DNA of 29,802 nucleotides from a virus. Numbering within the stretch: position 1 is the first letter of the stretch; each line of letters starts with the position of its first letter. Positions 21,553 through 29,802 of this stretch are shown here, piece after piece. The position numbers were made by a program, and so were the translations under genes. The stretch lies in the IMG/VR virus record IMGVR_UViG_3300038738_000024, positions 1-29,802 of that record; one strand, given 5' to 3'. The notes under the pieces are model-generated. The model made no database searches. It was not told the DNA's origin and saw only the letters and a list, made by a program, of their open reading frames with translations.

Positions 21553-21581
21553 ATTATAGGGCGATTTCGCGCATTTTGCAA
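21553..21581 (-). promoter_or_regulatory. Sigma-A promoter of tRNA-Arg
   Basis: On the minus strand, TTGCAA (21576-21581), a 17-bp spacer and a perfect TATAAT (21553-21558) lie about 22 bp upstream of the mature tRNA 5' end. Confidence 0.8.
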
Positions 21582-21584
21582 ACG

Positions 21585-21613
21585 AAGGACCAGAGAGCTT
21601 ATCCCTGGTCCTT
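21585..21613 (-). terminator. Probable terminator after aceA
   Basis: AAGGACCAG (21585-21593) pairs with CTGGTCCTT (21605-21613), about 30 bp after the aceA stop. The minus-strand T-run behind it is weak (CGTTTG), while the plus strand has a T-rich tail. It is a strong stem with imperfect U-tract support for the aceA direction. Confidence 0.6.
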
Positions 21614-21642
21614 TCCCTTTTTATTTACTTTAATTAAACACC

Positions 21643-22923
21643 TTAATGGTGAGTAAACTGCTCTTCCTCAGTAGAACCAGTCAATGCCGTCGTCGACGAT
21701 GTGCCTCCTGCAATTACCTGCGCGACCTCATCAAAATACCCGGTGCCTACCTCCCGCTGGTGGCGCGTAGCCGTGTAGCCGTACGCCTCGCTCGCAAACT
21801 CCGCTTGCTGCAACTCAGAGTAAGCAGCCATGCCGCGGTCGCGATAGCCCCGTGCCAGTTCAAACATGCTGTAGTTGAGGGCGTGGAAGCCGGCCAGCGT
21901 GACAAACTGGAACTTGTAGCCCATATCGCCCAGCTCGTTTTGGAAACGGGCGATGTCTGCTTCATCCAGCTTCTTCTTCCAGTTGAAGGACGGCGAGCAG
22001 TTGTAAGCCAGCAATTTGCCAGGGTATTTGGCGTGAATCGCTTCGGCAAAACGGCGTGCTTCCTCGAGGTTCGGCTCAGACGTTTCGCACCAGATCAAAT
22101 CGGCGTATGGAGCATAGCTGAGTCCGCGGGCGATCGCGGCATCGAGTCCGCCTCTCATGCGGAAGAAGCCCTCTGGTGTCCGCTCCCCGGTCAAAAACGG
22201 CTTGTCGCTGTCGTCGATGTCACTTGTGATCAAAAACGCTCCGTTTGCATCGGTCCGGGCTACGATCACAGTCGGCACACCCATGACATCTGCCGCGAAA
22301 CGGGCCGCTACCAGGTTGCGAATGGCCGCCTGTGTCGGGATCAATACCTTGCCGCCCATATGGCCGCATTTTTTCTCTGATGCGAGCTGATCCTCAAAGT
22401 GTACACCCGATGCTCCCGCTTCGATCATGCCTTTCATCAGCTCAAAGACGTTGAGCGGTCCGCCAAAGCCGGCTTCCGCATCTGCCACGATGGGTGCAAA
22501 CCAATAGGTGTCGCCCGTCCCTTCGGACTGTTGGATCTGATCTGCCCGCTGCAGTGCCTGATTGATCCGTTTGACCACCTGTGGGACACTGTTTGCCGGG
22601 TACAGGCTCTGGTCCGGGTACATCTGTCCGGCCAGATTGGCGTCGGCGGCTACTTGCCAGCCGCTTAGATAGATGGCTTTCAATCCCGCTTTTACTTGCT
22701 GGATCGCCTGATTCCCGGTCAAAGCGCCAAGCGCCTTGATGTGATGCTCCGTGTTGAGCAACTGCCACAGCCGCTCTGCCCCGATCCGGGCAAGCGTATG
22801 CTCGATTTGGACCGAGCCCCGCAGTCTGACTACATCTTCCGCCGTATACGGACGCTGCACCCCTTTAAACCGGTCTGTCTTCCAGCTTTCCTCTAATTGT
22901 CGAATAGCCTCTTGTTTGTTCAT
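21643..22923 (-). CDS. aceA: Isocitrate lyase
   Basis: A 426-residue cytosolic enzyme of the glyoxylate shunt that splits isocitrate into succinate and glyoxylate. The catalytic signature K-K-C-G-H lies near residue 190 within [23 protein letters not shown] and [15 protein letters not shown] are typical. A late [10 protein letters not shown] motif is also present. The length is usual for bacterial AceA. I chose the ATG at 22921-22923, about eight bases after GGGAG. An in-frame GTG nine bases upstream overlaps the Shine-Dalgarno sequence. It follows aceB after 17 bp and is probably in one operon with it, so growth on acetate or fatty acids is likely. Confidence 0.97.
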   Translation of the reverse strand: MNKQEAIRQLEESWKTDRFKGVQRPYTAEDVVRLRGSVQIEHTLARIGAERLWQLLNTEHHIKALGALTGNQAIQQVKAGLKAIYLSGWQVAADANLAGQMYPDQSLYPANSVPQVVKRINQALQRADQIQQSEGTGDTYWFAPIVADAEAGFGGPLNVFELMKGMIEAGASGVHFEDQLASEKKCGHMGGKVLIPTQAAIRNLVAARFAADVMGVPTVIVARTDANGAFLITSDIDDSDKPFLTGERTPEGFFRMRGGLDAAIARGLSYAPYADLIWCETSEPNLEEARRFAEAIHAKYPGKLLAYNCSPSFNWKKKLDEADIARFQNELGDMGYKFQFVTLAGFHALNYSMFELARGYRDRGMAAYSELQQAEFASEAYGYTATRHQREVGTGYFDEVAQVIAGGTSSTTALTGSTEEEQFTHH

Positions 22924-22940
22924 TTCTCCCACTCCCTTTT

Positions 22941-24551
22941 TTAATCAAGATAGGCATAGCCTGGAACGGTCAAAAACTCGGAAAACTCGTCGGCCGTCAC
23001 CAGCTGGAGGAACAATTCCCCTGCCAGCTTGTATTTGCCGGTTTCGTACCGCTCCTGGCCGATTTGCTGTTTCAAGGTTTGCAGCTCTTCGCTCAGCCAC
23101 TGGGTGACCAAAGCAGTCGTAATCTTGCGGCCATCCGGCAAAACACCCCGGCGGTGCTTGATCCATTGCCACACCTGAGCGCGGGAAATTTCCGCTGTTG
23201 CGGCGTCTTCCATCAGGTTGTTGATCGGCACGGCGCCATAGCCGCGAAGCCATGCCTCGATGTACTGAATCCCTACCCTGATGTTGGTGCGGACTCCTTC
23301 TTCGGTGATCTGGCCTTCCGGTACGGCCAGCAGGTCAGCGGCAGTTACATGGACGTCCTCGCGCTTATACCAGATCTGGTTTGCTTCCGGCATCAGGCGA
23401 TTAAAGACTTCCATCGCCACCGGAACCAGTCCGGGGTGGGCCACCCAGCTTCCATCGTGTCCGTCGTACGCCTCCCGCTCTTTGTCTGCTTTCACTTTTG
23501 CCAGCGCTTCCTCGTTTTTTGCCGGGTCGTTTTTTACCGGAATTTGTGCGGCCATCCCGCCGATGCATGGTGCTCCCCGCCTGTGGCAGGTCTTGACCGC
23601 CAGTGTCGTGTACGCCCGCATAAAGGGCACCGTCATAGTCACCGTTGACCGGTCAGGCACAATCACATCGGGCCGGTTCCGCAGCTTTTTGATGTAGCTG
23701 AAGATGTAATCCCAGCGGCCGCAGTTTAGCCCTGCACTGTGTTCTCTCAGCTCGTACAGGATTTCTTCCATTTCAAAGGCGGCCAAAATCGTCTCGATCA
23801 AAACCGTTGCCTTGATAGTGCCTCGCGGTATGCCCAACTCATCCTGGGCAAAGCAAAAGACGTCGTTCCAGAGCCTCGCTTCCAGATGATTTTCCAGCTT
23901 GGGCAGATAAAAATAGGGGCCGCTTCCCGAATCGAGCAATATCCGGGCATTATGGAAGAAATAAAGGCCAAAATCGAACAAGCTGCCGGACATCGGGTTT
24001 CCGTGAAGCCTTATGTGCTTTTCATCCAAATGCCAACCGCGCGGCCTTACAATCAGTACGGCTGTTTTCTCCTTGAGGGCGTACTGTTTTCCCTCAGGGC
24101 TGGTATAGGAAATCGTTCTCCTTACGGCATCCCGCATGTTGATCTGGCCTTCGATCGTATTGGCCCATGTGGGAGAATTGGCGTCTTCAAAATCAGCCAT
24201 GAATACCCGAGCTCCGGAATTGCACGCATTGATGACCATTTTTCGGTCTCCGGCAGGACCGGTAATCTCCACTCTCCGGTCCTGGAGATCGGTCGGCAAA
24301 TCGTTCACTTTCCAATCGCCGTTGCGAATATGGGCTGTTTCAGGCAAAAAATCAGGGAGCTGCCCTGAGTCGATGAGCTCCTGCTTCTTTCTGCGCAGCT
24401 CCAAGAGCTCACTCCTCCTGCCGCCAAAGGCGCTCTCCAGCTTGATCAGAAACGAGATCGCTTCCGGCGTAAGTATATCGGCGTACTGTGGCGGCATTTC
24501 GCCTGTAATCAAAACATCTGCCGGGTACTGATTGGTTTGAATCGCAGTCAA
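22941..24551 (-). CDS. aceB: Malate synthase A
   Basis: A 536-residue enzyme that condenses glyoxylate with acetyl-CoA to malate. The family signature [15 protein letters not shown] lies around residue 270. Other typical segments are [25 protein letters not shown] and the C-terminal [16 protein letters not shown]. The length is normal for MSA-type enzymes. The start is TTG at 24549-24551, six bases after AGGAGGAG. It is first in the aceB-aceA pair, and an inverted repeat and a partial cre-like site lie upstream. Confidence 0.97.
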   Translation of the reverse strand: MTAIQTNQYPADVLITGEMPPQYADILTPEAISFLIKLESAFGGRRSELLELRRKKQELIDSGQLPDFLPETAHIRNGDWKVNDLPTDLQDRRVEITGPAGDRKMVINACNSGARVFMADFEDANSPTWANTIEGQINMRDAVRRTISYTSPEGKQYALKEKTAVLIVRPRGWHLDEKHIRLHGNPMSGSLFDFGLYFFHNARILLDSGSGPYFYLPKLENHLEARLWNDVFCFAQDELGIPRGTIKATVLIETILAAFEMEEILYELREHSAGLNCGRWDYIFSYIKKLRNRPDVIVPDRSTVTMTVPFMRAYTTLAVKTCHRRGAPCIGGMAAQIPVKNDPAKNEEALAKVKADKEREAYDGHDGSWVAHPGLVPVAMEVFNRLMPEANQIWYKREDVHVTAADLLAVPEGQITEEGVRTNIRVGIQYIEAWLRGYGAVPINNLMEDAATAEISRAQVWQWIKHRRGVLPDGRKITTALVTQWLSEELQTLKQQIGQERYETGKYKLAGELFLQLVTADEFSEFLTVPGYAYLD

Positions 24552-24584
24552 TATGATCTCCTCCTCTCCTTGTGCAGGAAACGT

Positions 24585-24618
24585 TATAATACAGGTAAAT
24601 TAATCTTTGTGTATTATA
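24585..24618. promoter_or_regulatory. Inverted repeat upstream of aceB (possible operator)
   Basis: TATAATACA (24585-24593) and TGTATTATA (24610-24618) are exact inverted copies 16 bp apart, between the zinc-finger miniprotein and aceB. Each arm resembles a -10 element on the minus strand. An AACGTT core at 24580-24585 resembles a degenerate catabolite-responsive element. Regulator and promoter use are inferred. Confidence 0.4.
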
Positions 24619-24644
24619 GTACAGTAGGTTCAAAAAAAATGGCT

Positions 24645-24797
24645 TTAATCCAATAGCCCGCTTCCACTGCAATGACTGCAGGAGATACATCCGTCACCAT
24701 GGCAGTGATGGCATGCTGACCCGTGATCATCGCGCCCGGCGCCGCCGCACTGGGGACAATTCTGCTCACCGTTTCCTTCACAACGATAACAATTCAT
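24645..24797 (-). CDS. Miniprotein with DnaJ-like CxxCxGxG zinc-finger repeats
   Basis: A 50-residue protein. Cysteine pairs C3-x2-C6-x-G-x-G, C14-x2-C17-x-G, C29-x2-C32-x-G and C40-x2-C43-x-G-x-G give four CxxCxG knuckles, as in the DnaJ zinc-binding domain but free-standing. It should bind two zinc ions; its role is unknown. It is similar in style to short YuiA-like proteins of bacilli. GGAGGAG lies six bases before the ATG, and a near-consensus promoter lies upstream, so it is very probably expressed. It is upstream of aceB in the same direction, with about 93 bp between them. Confidence 0.8.
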   Translation of the reverse strand: MNCYRCEGNGEQNCPQCGGAGRDDHGSACHHCHGDGCISCSHCSGSGLLD

Positions 24798-24850
24798 CCT
24801 TAACTCCTCCCATCAACTGTAGTAATACAATATTCGTAATGTTTGAAGTT

Positions 24851-24879
24851 ATTATATAACAGTCATTTCTGTTGTGCAA
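24851..24879 (-). promoter_or_regulatory. Sigma-A promoter of the zinc-finger miniprotein gene
   Basis: On the minus strand, TTGCAC (24874-24879), a 17-bp spacer and a perfect TATAAT (24851-24856) stand about 54 bp upstream of the start codon. The -35 is embedded in a small dyad, TGTTG-TG-CAACA. Confidence 0.75.
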
Positions 24880-24931
24880 CACATTTTCTAAAAATTCCGC
24901 CACTCATTTAACTCTTTGTTTTTGCAGACAA

Positions 24932-24969
24932 AAAAGCAGCTTTCTGTATTAGAACAGAAAACTGCTTTT
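24932..24969 (-). terminator. Rho-independent terminator of serS
   Basis: AAAAGCAG (24932-24939) pairs with CTGCTTTT (24962-24969), with an inner TTTCTGT/ACAGAAA stem. On the minus strand it is followed by TTTTTT. It lies about 30 bp after the serS stop. Confidence 0.85.
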
Positions 24970-24999
24970 CTAGATAGCCAGAAATCATTTTGATCTGCA

Positions 25000-26280
25000 T
25001 TATTTGGGAGCGATTTTCTCCAGACCACCCATATATGGACGAAGCACTTCCGGAATCAGGATGGTGCCGTCCTCCTGCTGATAGTTCTCCATCAGCGCGG
25101 CAACTGTCCGGCCAATCGCCAGTCCCGATCCATTCAATGTGTGCACGAACTCCGGCTTCGATTTGCTGTCGCGGCGGAAACGAATGTTGGCCCGACGCGC
25201 CTGGAAATCCTCAAAGTTGGAACAGGACGAAATCTCCCGGTACGTATTGTAGCTCGGAATCCACACTTCCAGGTCGTACTTTTTCGCCGCTGTAAACCCG
25301 AGGTCGCCGGTGCACATGCTCATGACACGGTAAGGCAGACCGAGCAGCTGCAGGATCTTCTCCGCATTTTTCACCAGCTTTTCCAGTTCCTCATAGGAAT
25401 CTTCCGGCTTGACGAACTTCACCATCTCGACCTTGTTGAATTGATGCTGGCGAATCAGTCCGCGCGTATCGCGGCCTGCCGATCCCGCTTCCGAACGGAA
25501 ACAAGCGCTGTATGCCGCATAGTAGCGAGGCAGCTCTGCACCATCCATGATCTCGTCGCGGTGCATGTTGGTTACCGGCACCTCTGCTGTCGGGATCAGG
25601 AAGTAATCTGGTCCTTCCAGCTTGAATGCGTCTTCCTCGAATTTTGGCAATTGACCTGTTCCCGTCATGCTTGTCCGGTTCACGATATACGGCGGCAGAA
25701 GCTCTTCATAGCCGTGCTCCGTCGTATGCAGATCGAGCATAAAGTTCATCAGCGCGCGCTCCAGACGGGCACCCAGTCCTTTGTAGAAAACAAATCGGCT
25801 GCCGGTCACCTTTGCCGCTGTTTCGAAGTCGATGATGCCCAGTTCTTGACCAAGCTCCCAGTGCGGTTTGGGCTCAAAAGAAAACTTTCTTGGCTCGCCC
25901 CACGTCCAGGCAACGACGTTGTCATCCTCCGACGTGCCTACCGGAACGCTCTCATGAGGAAGGTTGGGCAAGCTCAGCAGAATTTGCTCAAGCTGTTCAT
26001 CGAGCTGGCGCAGTTCTTCGTCCAGCACCTTGATTCGGTCGCTTACTTCCTTCATCTCTGCGATCAGATGGTCAGCGTTCTCTTTGTTGCGCTTCAATAC
26101 CGCTACCTGTTCGGATACAGTATTTCGTTTGTTCTTCAAGCCTTCCGCTTCCTGGATCAACTGGCGGCGCTTTTCATCCACCTCGGCAAACTGATCCAGT
26201 GCAGAAATATCCTCATTGCGATCCGCCAAACGGCGTCTTACTCCGTCTAAATCGTTGCGCAACACTTTTACGTCTAACAT
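25000..26280 (-). CDS. serS: Seryl-tRNA synthetase
   Basis: A 426-residue class II synthetase that charges tRNA-Ser. Residues about 1-110 form the long antiparallel coiled-coil arm that recognises the tRNA ([18 protein letters not shown]). Motif 2 reads [15 protein letters not shown], and motif 3 contains [18 protein letters not shown]. The length equals that of Bacillus SerRS. I chose the ATG at 26278-26280, seven bases after GGAGGGG; thirteen further upstream codons fall in the leader. Expression is controlled by the serine T-box leader. Confidence 0.97.
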   Translation of the reverse strand: MLDVKVLRNDLDGVRRRLADRNEDISALDQFAEVDEKRRQLIQEAEGLKNKRNTVSEQVAVLKRNKENADHLIAEMKEVSDRIKVLDEELRQLDEQLEQILLSLPNLPHESVPVGTSEDDNVVAWTWGEPRKFSFEPKPHWELGQELGIIDFETAAKVTGSRFVFYKGLGARLERALMNFMLDLHTTEHGYEELLPPYIVNRTSMTGTGQLPKFEEDAFKLEGPDYFLIPTAEVPVTNMHRDEIMDGAELPRYYAAYSACFRSEAGSAGRDTRGLIRQHQFNKVEMVKFVKPEDSYEELEKLVKNAEKILQLLGLPYRVMSMCTGDLGFTAAKKYDLEVWIPSYNTYREISSCSNFEDFQARRANIRFRRDSKSKPEFVHTLNGSGLAIGRTVAALMENYQQEDGTILIPEVLRPYMGGLEKIAPK

Positions 26281-26325
26281 AGATACCCCTCCAACATCGT
26301 TGATTCTTCTTGCACGCAATGAAAA

Positions 26326-26358
26326 AACACCCGTCCCCTATGGTAAGGGACGAGTGTT
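26326..26358 (-). terminator. T-box-controlled terminator before serS
   Basis: A twelve-base stem with one mismatch and a nine-base loop, followed on the minus strand by six T residues (26322-26327 overlap the stem base). It is the regulated terminator of the T-box leader. Confidence 0.85.
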
Positions 26359-26544
26359 GGTAACCCGCGTTGCCACCCTTGTTGATATATGCCTGCTTCC
26401 GTTTCCCGGCATATACCCGCTTGAATCCGCCGTAACGGGGCGGTGCCGGGCAAAGTTGATCCTTTGCCACTCAGAGATGGATTCCCTTGCAGACTGGGTC
26501 GGTTTTCACCTGCCACCGACTCTCTGGGCCAAGCGCTTGCAAAG
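26326..26544 (-). promoter_or_regulatory. Serine T-box riboswitch leader of serS
   Basis: On the minus strand the leader contains the stem I base CTTTGC/GCAAAG and AGAGA/TCTCT, with the specifier codon UCC (26479-26481) just before ATCTCT. A stem III TATATGCC/GGCATATA pairing follows (from about 26387). The conserved T-box AAGGGTGGCAACGCGGG follows at about 26365-26381. A terminator (AACACCCGTCCC at 26326-26337 pairing with GGGACGAGTGTT at 26347-26358) ends in a T-run. Uncharged tRNA-Ser(GGA) should bind and allow readthrough. Confidence 0.93.
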
Positions 26545-26630
26545 TACTAGTCTCTTCATCGCGTTCCTTGTTTGTTATCTTCTATTGTTAACTGTACTAC
26601 AGGTTCTATACCTGTGTAAAGATCGTGAAA

Positions 26631-26660
26631 AAAACCGGCACCATTATCGGTACCGGTTTT
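26631..26660 (-). terminator. Rho-independent terminator of pdxS-pdxT
   Basis: AAAACCGG (26631-26638) pairs with CCGGTTTT (26653-26660), with an inner ACC/GGT pairing. The minus strand continues with TTTTTTT. It lies 24 bp downstream of the pdxT stop. Confidence 0.85.
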
Positions 26661-26683
26661 GGACATGCATCTTTTACGGACAA

Positions 26684-27259
26684 TCAGCCGCGGTATTCCT
26701 TCACCATGTCGACGAAGTATTGATGCAACCGTGCATCCTCCGTCAACTCCGGATGGAATGCTGCCGCCAAATAATGTCCTTGCCGAGCAGCCACGATCTT
26801 TTCTTCATACTTGGCAAGTACCTGACCGGCTTCGCCTACTTCCATGATATACGGCGCGCGGATGAAAACGGCTGGATAATCCGCCGCTACTCCTGCGACA
26901 GGAAGCTCGACTTCAAAGCTTTCCTTTTGGCGGCCAAAGGCATTGCGCTCCACCTTGATATCCATCAATCCGAGATGGCAGTCGTCTTGGCCGTTTATGC
27001 GTTTGGCGAGCAAAATCGCTCCCGCACATGTACCGAATATCGGTTTTCTGGCTTGGCCAAACTCGCGCAGCGCTTCGATAAAACCGTATTTATGCATCAG
27101 CTTGCTGATGGTCGTGCTCTCTCCGCCGGGAATGACCAATCCGTCCAGATCTTCAAGCTCGTCCACTTTTTTAACTGCGACTGCTGTCGCACCTGCTGCC
27201 TCCAGCATGCGGATATGCTCAGCGACAGCTCCCTGCAAGGAAAGAACGCCAATTTTCAT
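26684..27259 (-). CDS. pdxT: Pyridoxal 5'-phosphate synthase glutaminase subunit
   Basis: A 191-residue class I glutaminase that releases ammonia for the PdxS synthase in the DXP-independent vitamin B6 pathway. The catalytic triad is Cys78 (F-G-T-C-A-G) with His169 and Glu171 (F-H-P-E-L-T). The G-G-E-S-T-T motif around residue 46 and S-L-Q-G-A-V near the N-terminus are diagnostic. It starts 11 bp after the pdxS stop and forms an operon and a protein complex with PdxS. Confidence 0.97.
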   Translation of the reverse strand: MKIGVLSLQGAVAEHIRMLEAAGATAVAVKKVDELEDLDGLVIPGGESTTISKLMHKYGFIEALREFGQARKPIFGTCAGAILLAKRINGQDDCHLGLMDIKVERNAFGRQKESFEVELPVAGVAADYPAVFIRAPYIMEVGEAGQVLAKYEEKIVAARQGHYLAAAFHPELTEDARLHQYFVDMVKEYRG

Positions 27260-27270
27260 GATCGGTCACC

Positions 27271-28155
27271 TTACCATCCGCGCTCTTGCATGCGGTCTGC
27301 TTCACGCAGCTTGGAGATTTCCAGACCCGGCATAGCTGTACCCAGTCCTTTGGAGACGCGGGCAATCAGTTCATAGTCAGTGTAGTGTGTGGTTGCTTCT
27401 ACGATCGCGCGAGCAAATTTCTCCGGATTTTCCGATTTGAAAATACCGGAACCTACGAATACGCCATCAGCGCCGAGCTGCATCATCAGAGCCGCATCGG
27501 AAGGGGTCGCTACACCGCCTGCTGCGAAGTTGACCACTGGCAGCTTGCCGTTTTTGTGTACGTATTCCAGCAGATCGTAAGGAGCACCGAGGTTTTTCGC
27601 TTCTGCCATCAATTCATCGTAGGACATGCTTTGCACTTTGCGAATTTGCGACTGCATGGTGCGCATGTGACGAACAGCTTCCACGATGTTTCCTGTACCT
27701 GGCTCACCTTTGGTACGGATCATGGACGCGCCTTCACCGATGCGGCGAAGAGCTTCGCCGAGGTCGCGTGCGCCACAGACAAACGGGACAGTGAATTCTT
27801 TTTTATTGATATGGTACATGTCATCAGCAGGAGTCAGGACTTCGCTCTCGTCGAGATAGTCAACACCCATGGATTCGAGAACGCGAGCTTCGACGAAATG
27901 TCCGATCCGAGCTTTTGCCATAACCGGAATCGATACAGCATTCAATACTTCTTCCACGATACCCAGATCAGCCATCCGGGCTACCCCGCCTGCTGCACGA
28001 ATATCAGACGGTACGCGCTCCAGTGCCATAACGGCAACAGCGCCGGCTGCTTCTGCAATTTTTGCCTGTTCCGCATTGACAACGTCCATGATGACGCCGC
28101 CTTTTTGCATTTCCGCCATACCTCTTTTAACGCGGGAAGTTCCTACTTGTACCAT
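27271..28155 (-). CDS. pdxS: Pyridoxal 5'-phosphate synthase lyase subunit
   Basis: A 294-residue (beta-alpha)8 barrel that makes PLP from ribose 5-phosphate, glyceraldehyde 3-phosphate and ammonia. The conserved start is [17 protein letters not shown]. Active-site Asp24 (V-I-M-D-V) and Lys81 (M-A-K-A-R-I-G-H) are at the family positions, and the second lysine lies in [10 protein letters not shown] chose the ATG at 28153-28155, which gives the standard family length and has GTAGGGGG before it, not the longer in-frame reading with 14 extra codons. Confidence 0.97.
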   Translation of the reverse strand: MVQVGTSRVKRGMAEMQKGGVIMDVVNAEQAKIAEAAGAVAVMALERVPSDIRAAGGVARMADLGIVEEVLNAVSIPVMAKARIGHFVEARVLESMGVDYLDESEVLTPADDMYHINKKEFTVPFVCGARDLGEALRRIGEGASMIRTKGEPGTGNIVEAVRHMRTMQSQIRKVQSMSYDELMAEAKNLGAPYDLLEYVHKNGKLPVVNFAAGGVATPSDAALMMQLGADGVFVGSGIFKSENPEKFARAIVEATTHYTDYELIARVSKGLGTAMPGLEISKLREADRMQERGW

Positions 28156-28224
28156 TTCTAAGCCCCCTACCCAATTGTCTTGTAATGCCTGCATCACATT
28201 GTAATGGCTGTCTTAATATTCACC

Positions 28225-28254
28225 ATTGTAATCCAAGTTTGATTTTGGGTACAA
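28225..28254 (-). promoter_or_regulatory. Probable promoter of pdxS
   Basis: On the minus strand, TTGTAC (28249-28254), an 18-bp spacer and TACAAT (28225-28230) lie about 70 bp upstream of the start codon. It begins immediately at the dacA stop region, and no terminator separates dacA from pdxST. Three ATTACAA copies (28180-28186, 28199-28205, 28226-28232) stand in this leader. Confidence 0.5.
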
Positions 28255-28256
28255 CC

Positions 28257-29576
28257 TTATTTGCCGGTTAAGCTGCTGAAAATATTGCTAAAGAACTGGA
28301 TGATGCTGCGGAAGAACAGGCGGATCCAGCTGCCTTCCTCGACTTCTTGTCCAGCTACGAGGTCGACTCCAGCCTTGGCCATGTCCTCTGGCTGCAGGTA
28401 GTCGGTTTCTTTTGTTCCCTCTTCTACAAAGGCTACCTTTCCGATTACCTGATCTTTTTTCAATGGAGCAGTGAGCTCCTGGAACGTGACGGTTGGGGTG
28501 AATTTGCTCTCTGACCCGATTTTTGTCAGAGTCATTACCGCATTGCTTGTAACTGCCGGCACAGTCAGCTCCACGCCGTTTTTCACAGGAGCGGTTTCAT
28601 ACCCCTTGATTGGCACGCCTTTGTCGAGTTGTTTGGTTAGCTTGAAGTTGCTGAAGCCGTAATCAAGCAGTTTTTTCGTTTCGACAAAACGCTTGGTTAT
28701 TTCTGCGTTTTTACCCCCAGCTCCCATTACAACACTGATGACACGCATATTGTCTCGTACTGCTGTACCTGTAAAGCAATAACCCGCAGCGGCAGTATAC
28801 CCTGTCTTTAAACCGTCTACACCTTCATAATAGTTGGGAAGGCCGGGAAGCATCCAGTTGTAGTTTGCCTTTTTTATTTCATTTGGCATACCTGCCCGGA
28901 ATGTTAAACGAGGAATTTTTGCTATTTCCAGTGCTTCTGGGAAGTCCCGGATCAACGCTCTAGCCAAAATAGCCGAATCCCGTGCAGACATCAGGTTTTC
29001 TTTTTGGTCGCTTTGAATGGAGTAGGGACCTAATTCATCAGCCGGCAATCCTGTTGAAGTTAGAAACTTTGTGTTCTTCATCCCCAGTTCTTGGGCTTTT
29101 TTATTCATCATAGCTACAAAGTTTTGTTCACTGCCTGCTATTTTTTCAGCCAGCAAGACAGTTGCATCATTTGCTGACAACACCGCCATTGCCTTATACA
29201 GTTCTTTTACGGTATGTGATTCGCCCAAATTTAAGTAAACACCCGACGAATCTGACATTTTAGCAATAAAAAACGCATATTCACTTACCGGAACTTTCTC
29301 GTCCCAGGTAATCTTTTTTTGTTTTACCGCTTCATTGACCAGATACTCCGTCATCATTTTACTCATGCTGGCAGGTGGCAGTGGTTGGTCAGGGTTGAGG
29401 CTATATAATACCTTACCTGTAGAAACCTCCACTAAAATCGCCGAACTGGCAACCAACTGCAAGTCAGCCTGCGGGGCAGCTCCTGCATTTGCTGTCATGG
29501 AACCCCACGCAGTGATAAAAACAGCGACAGAAAGGAACAGACCCGTCAATCGCTTCGTCCATGTTCTCGGTTTCAT
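28257..29576 (-). CDS. dacA: D-alanyl-D-alanine carboxypeptidase (PBP5-like)
   Basis: A 439-residue penicillin-binding protein that removes the terminal D-alanine from peptidoglycan pentapeptides on the outer face of the membrane. A signal peptide (basic M-K-P-R-T-W-T-K-R, then a hydrophobic stretch and an A-N-A-G-A-A cleavage region) covers residues about 1-34. The serine hydrolase motifs are S70-M-S-K73, S134-A-N136 and K257-T-G. A beta-rich C-terminal domain follows, and the last 20 residues (W-I-R-L-F-F-R-S-I-I-Q-F-F-S) form the amphipathic membrane anchor. The order dacA-pdxS-pdxT-serS is common in bacilli. GGGAGGG stands 13 bases before the ATG, a rather wide spacing. Confidence 0.96.
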   Translation of the reverse strand: MKPRTWTKRLTGLFLSVAVFITAWGSMTANAGAAPQADLQLVASSAILVEVSTGKVLYSLNPDQPLPPASMSKMMTEYLVNEAVKQKKITWDEKVPVSEYAFFIAKMSDSSGVYLNLGESHTVKELYKAMAVLSANDATVLLAEKIAGSEQNFVAMMNKKAQELGMKNTKFLTSTGLPADELGPYSIQSDQKENLMSARDSAILARALIRDFPEALEIAKIPRLTFRAGMPNEIKKANYNWMLPGLPNYYEGVDGLKTGYTAAAGYCFTGTAVRDNMRVISVVMGAGGKNAEITKRFVETKKLLDYGFSNFKLTKQLDKGVPIKGYETAPVKNGVELTVPAVTSNAVMTLTKIGSESKFTPTVTFQELTAPLKKDQVIGKVAFVEEGTKETDYLQPEDMAKAGVDLVAGQEVEEGSWIRLFFRSIIQFFSNIFSSLTGK

Positions 29577-29727
29577 TTGAATCTCTCACCCTCCCACTTC
29601 TGTCGGTCTTGGCCACTAAAGGCACGGACACACATTTGTAAGTGTACCATAGAAAGCAACCCCACTTGAAGCTTGTTTCCACTAGTTTCCCGGTAGGAAT
29701 GGCTAGAAAAAAACCCCTTTCGCAAAA

Positions 29728-29802
29728 TGGTCAAGACCCCATTTAGTGGACAGTAAGAAAAAACCCGACCGTTAGACCGACAGCTGACGTCTGAATTCAA
29801 CA
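29728..29802 (-). mobile_element. 3' end of IS3-family insertion sequence, inverted relative to the left copy
   Basis: An exact reverse complement of positions 3-77. The IS edge lies at 29728, about 150 bp upstream of the dacA start. The transposase end (29772-29801, read V-E-F-R-R-Q-L-S-V-stop) points into the window, toward dacA. The rest of the element is outside. Confidence 0.7.
29772..29801 (-). pseudogene. C-terminal fragment of IS3-family transposase, cut by the window edge
   Basis: Nine codons and a TAA stop (29772-29774) identical to the left-end fragment. Partial because of the window edge. Transcription from the element would run in the same direction as dacA. Confidence 0.55.

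Noticed and set aside
25141-26250. Long plus-strand open frame opposite serS
   Set aside because: Antisense to a conserved gene with all catalytic motifs; no ribosome binding site or recognisable domain.
26216-27376. Long plus-strand open frame across the T-box and pdxT
   Set aside because: It crosses a regulatory RNA, a terminator and the pdxT gene on the other strand; a shadow frame.
27286-28161. Plus-strand open frame opposite pdxS
   Set aside because: Mirror of a strongly biased conserved gene; the translation shows no domain.
1-29802. Composite transposon made by the two IS ends
   Set aside because: The interior holds essential host genes (serS) and spans nearly 30 kb; independent insertions or a contig break are simpler.
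1-29802. CRISPR array or rRNA genes
   Set aside because: No regularly spaced repeats and no rRNA-like sequence were seen.

Overview
The window looks like a chromosomal piece of a Gram-positive spore-former of the Bacillota, most likely Brevibacillus or a close Paenibacillaceae relative. This is inferred from the gene order dacA-pdxS-pdxT-serS, a T-box leader in front of serS, strong GGAGG ribosome binding sites, frequent GTG/TTG starts and roughly 50% GC. No species call is possible from sequence alone. Almost everything is read on the minus strand, so gene order is easiest to follow from the right end to the left.

Right third (about 29.8 to 21.4 kb), host housekeeping genes. The end of an IS3-family element lies about 150 bp upstream of dacA (D,D-carboxypeptidase). 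Then come pdxS-pdxT (pyridoxal phosphate synthase) with a terminator, a serine T-box leader with UCC specifier and serS with a terminator. A 50-residue zinc-finger-like miniprotein with a near-consensus promoter follows, then aceB-aceA (glyoxylate shunt) and tRNA-Arg(CCU) with its own promoter and a shared terminator. A single plus-strand gene, an MDR-family oxidoreductase, faces the tRNA and is AT-richer than its surroundings.

Left two thirds (about 19.8 to 0.1 kb), a complete PBSX/XkdJ-T type contractile tail module. In transcription order: a 46-codon remnant, an XkdJ-like gene, a small gene, sheath, tube, a tail-assembly chaperone with a textbook -1 frameshift site, tape measure, a moron-like gene with its own terminator, XkdP, hub XkdQ, XkdR, XkdS, baseplate J XkdT and a YmfQ-like protein. 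Next come a possible gp8-like protein, a DUF4815-like protein, a second tail protein, a large FN3-repeat fibre and small accessory genes. A terminator, holin and Amidase_3 endolysin close the cluster. No terminase, portal, capsid, integrase or repressor is present, and the head side ends in a truncated reading frame next to a terminator and about 450 bp of apparently non-coding DNA. The tail genes are all open and tightly coupled. The simplest reading is a headless tail plus lysis cassette, meaning a candidate R-type tailocin or phage-tail-like bacteriocin; a deleted prophage is the alternative.

Both window ends carry the same 75 bp in inverted orientation: the last codons of an IS3-family transposase followed by the IS terminus. 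The window is therefore probably the unique segment between two inverted IS copies, possibly a whole assembly contig.
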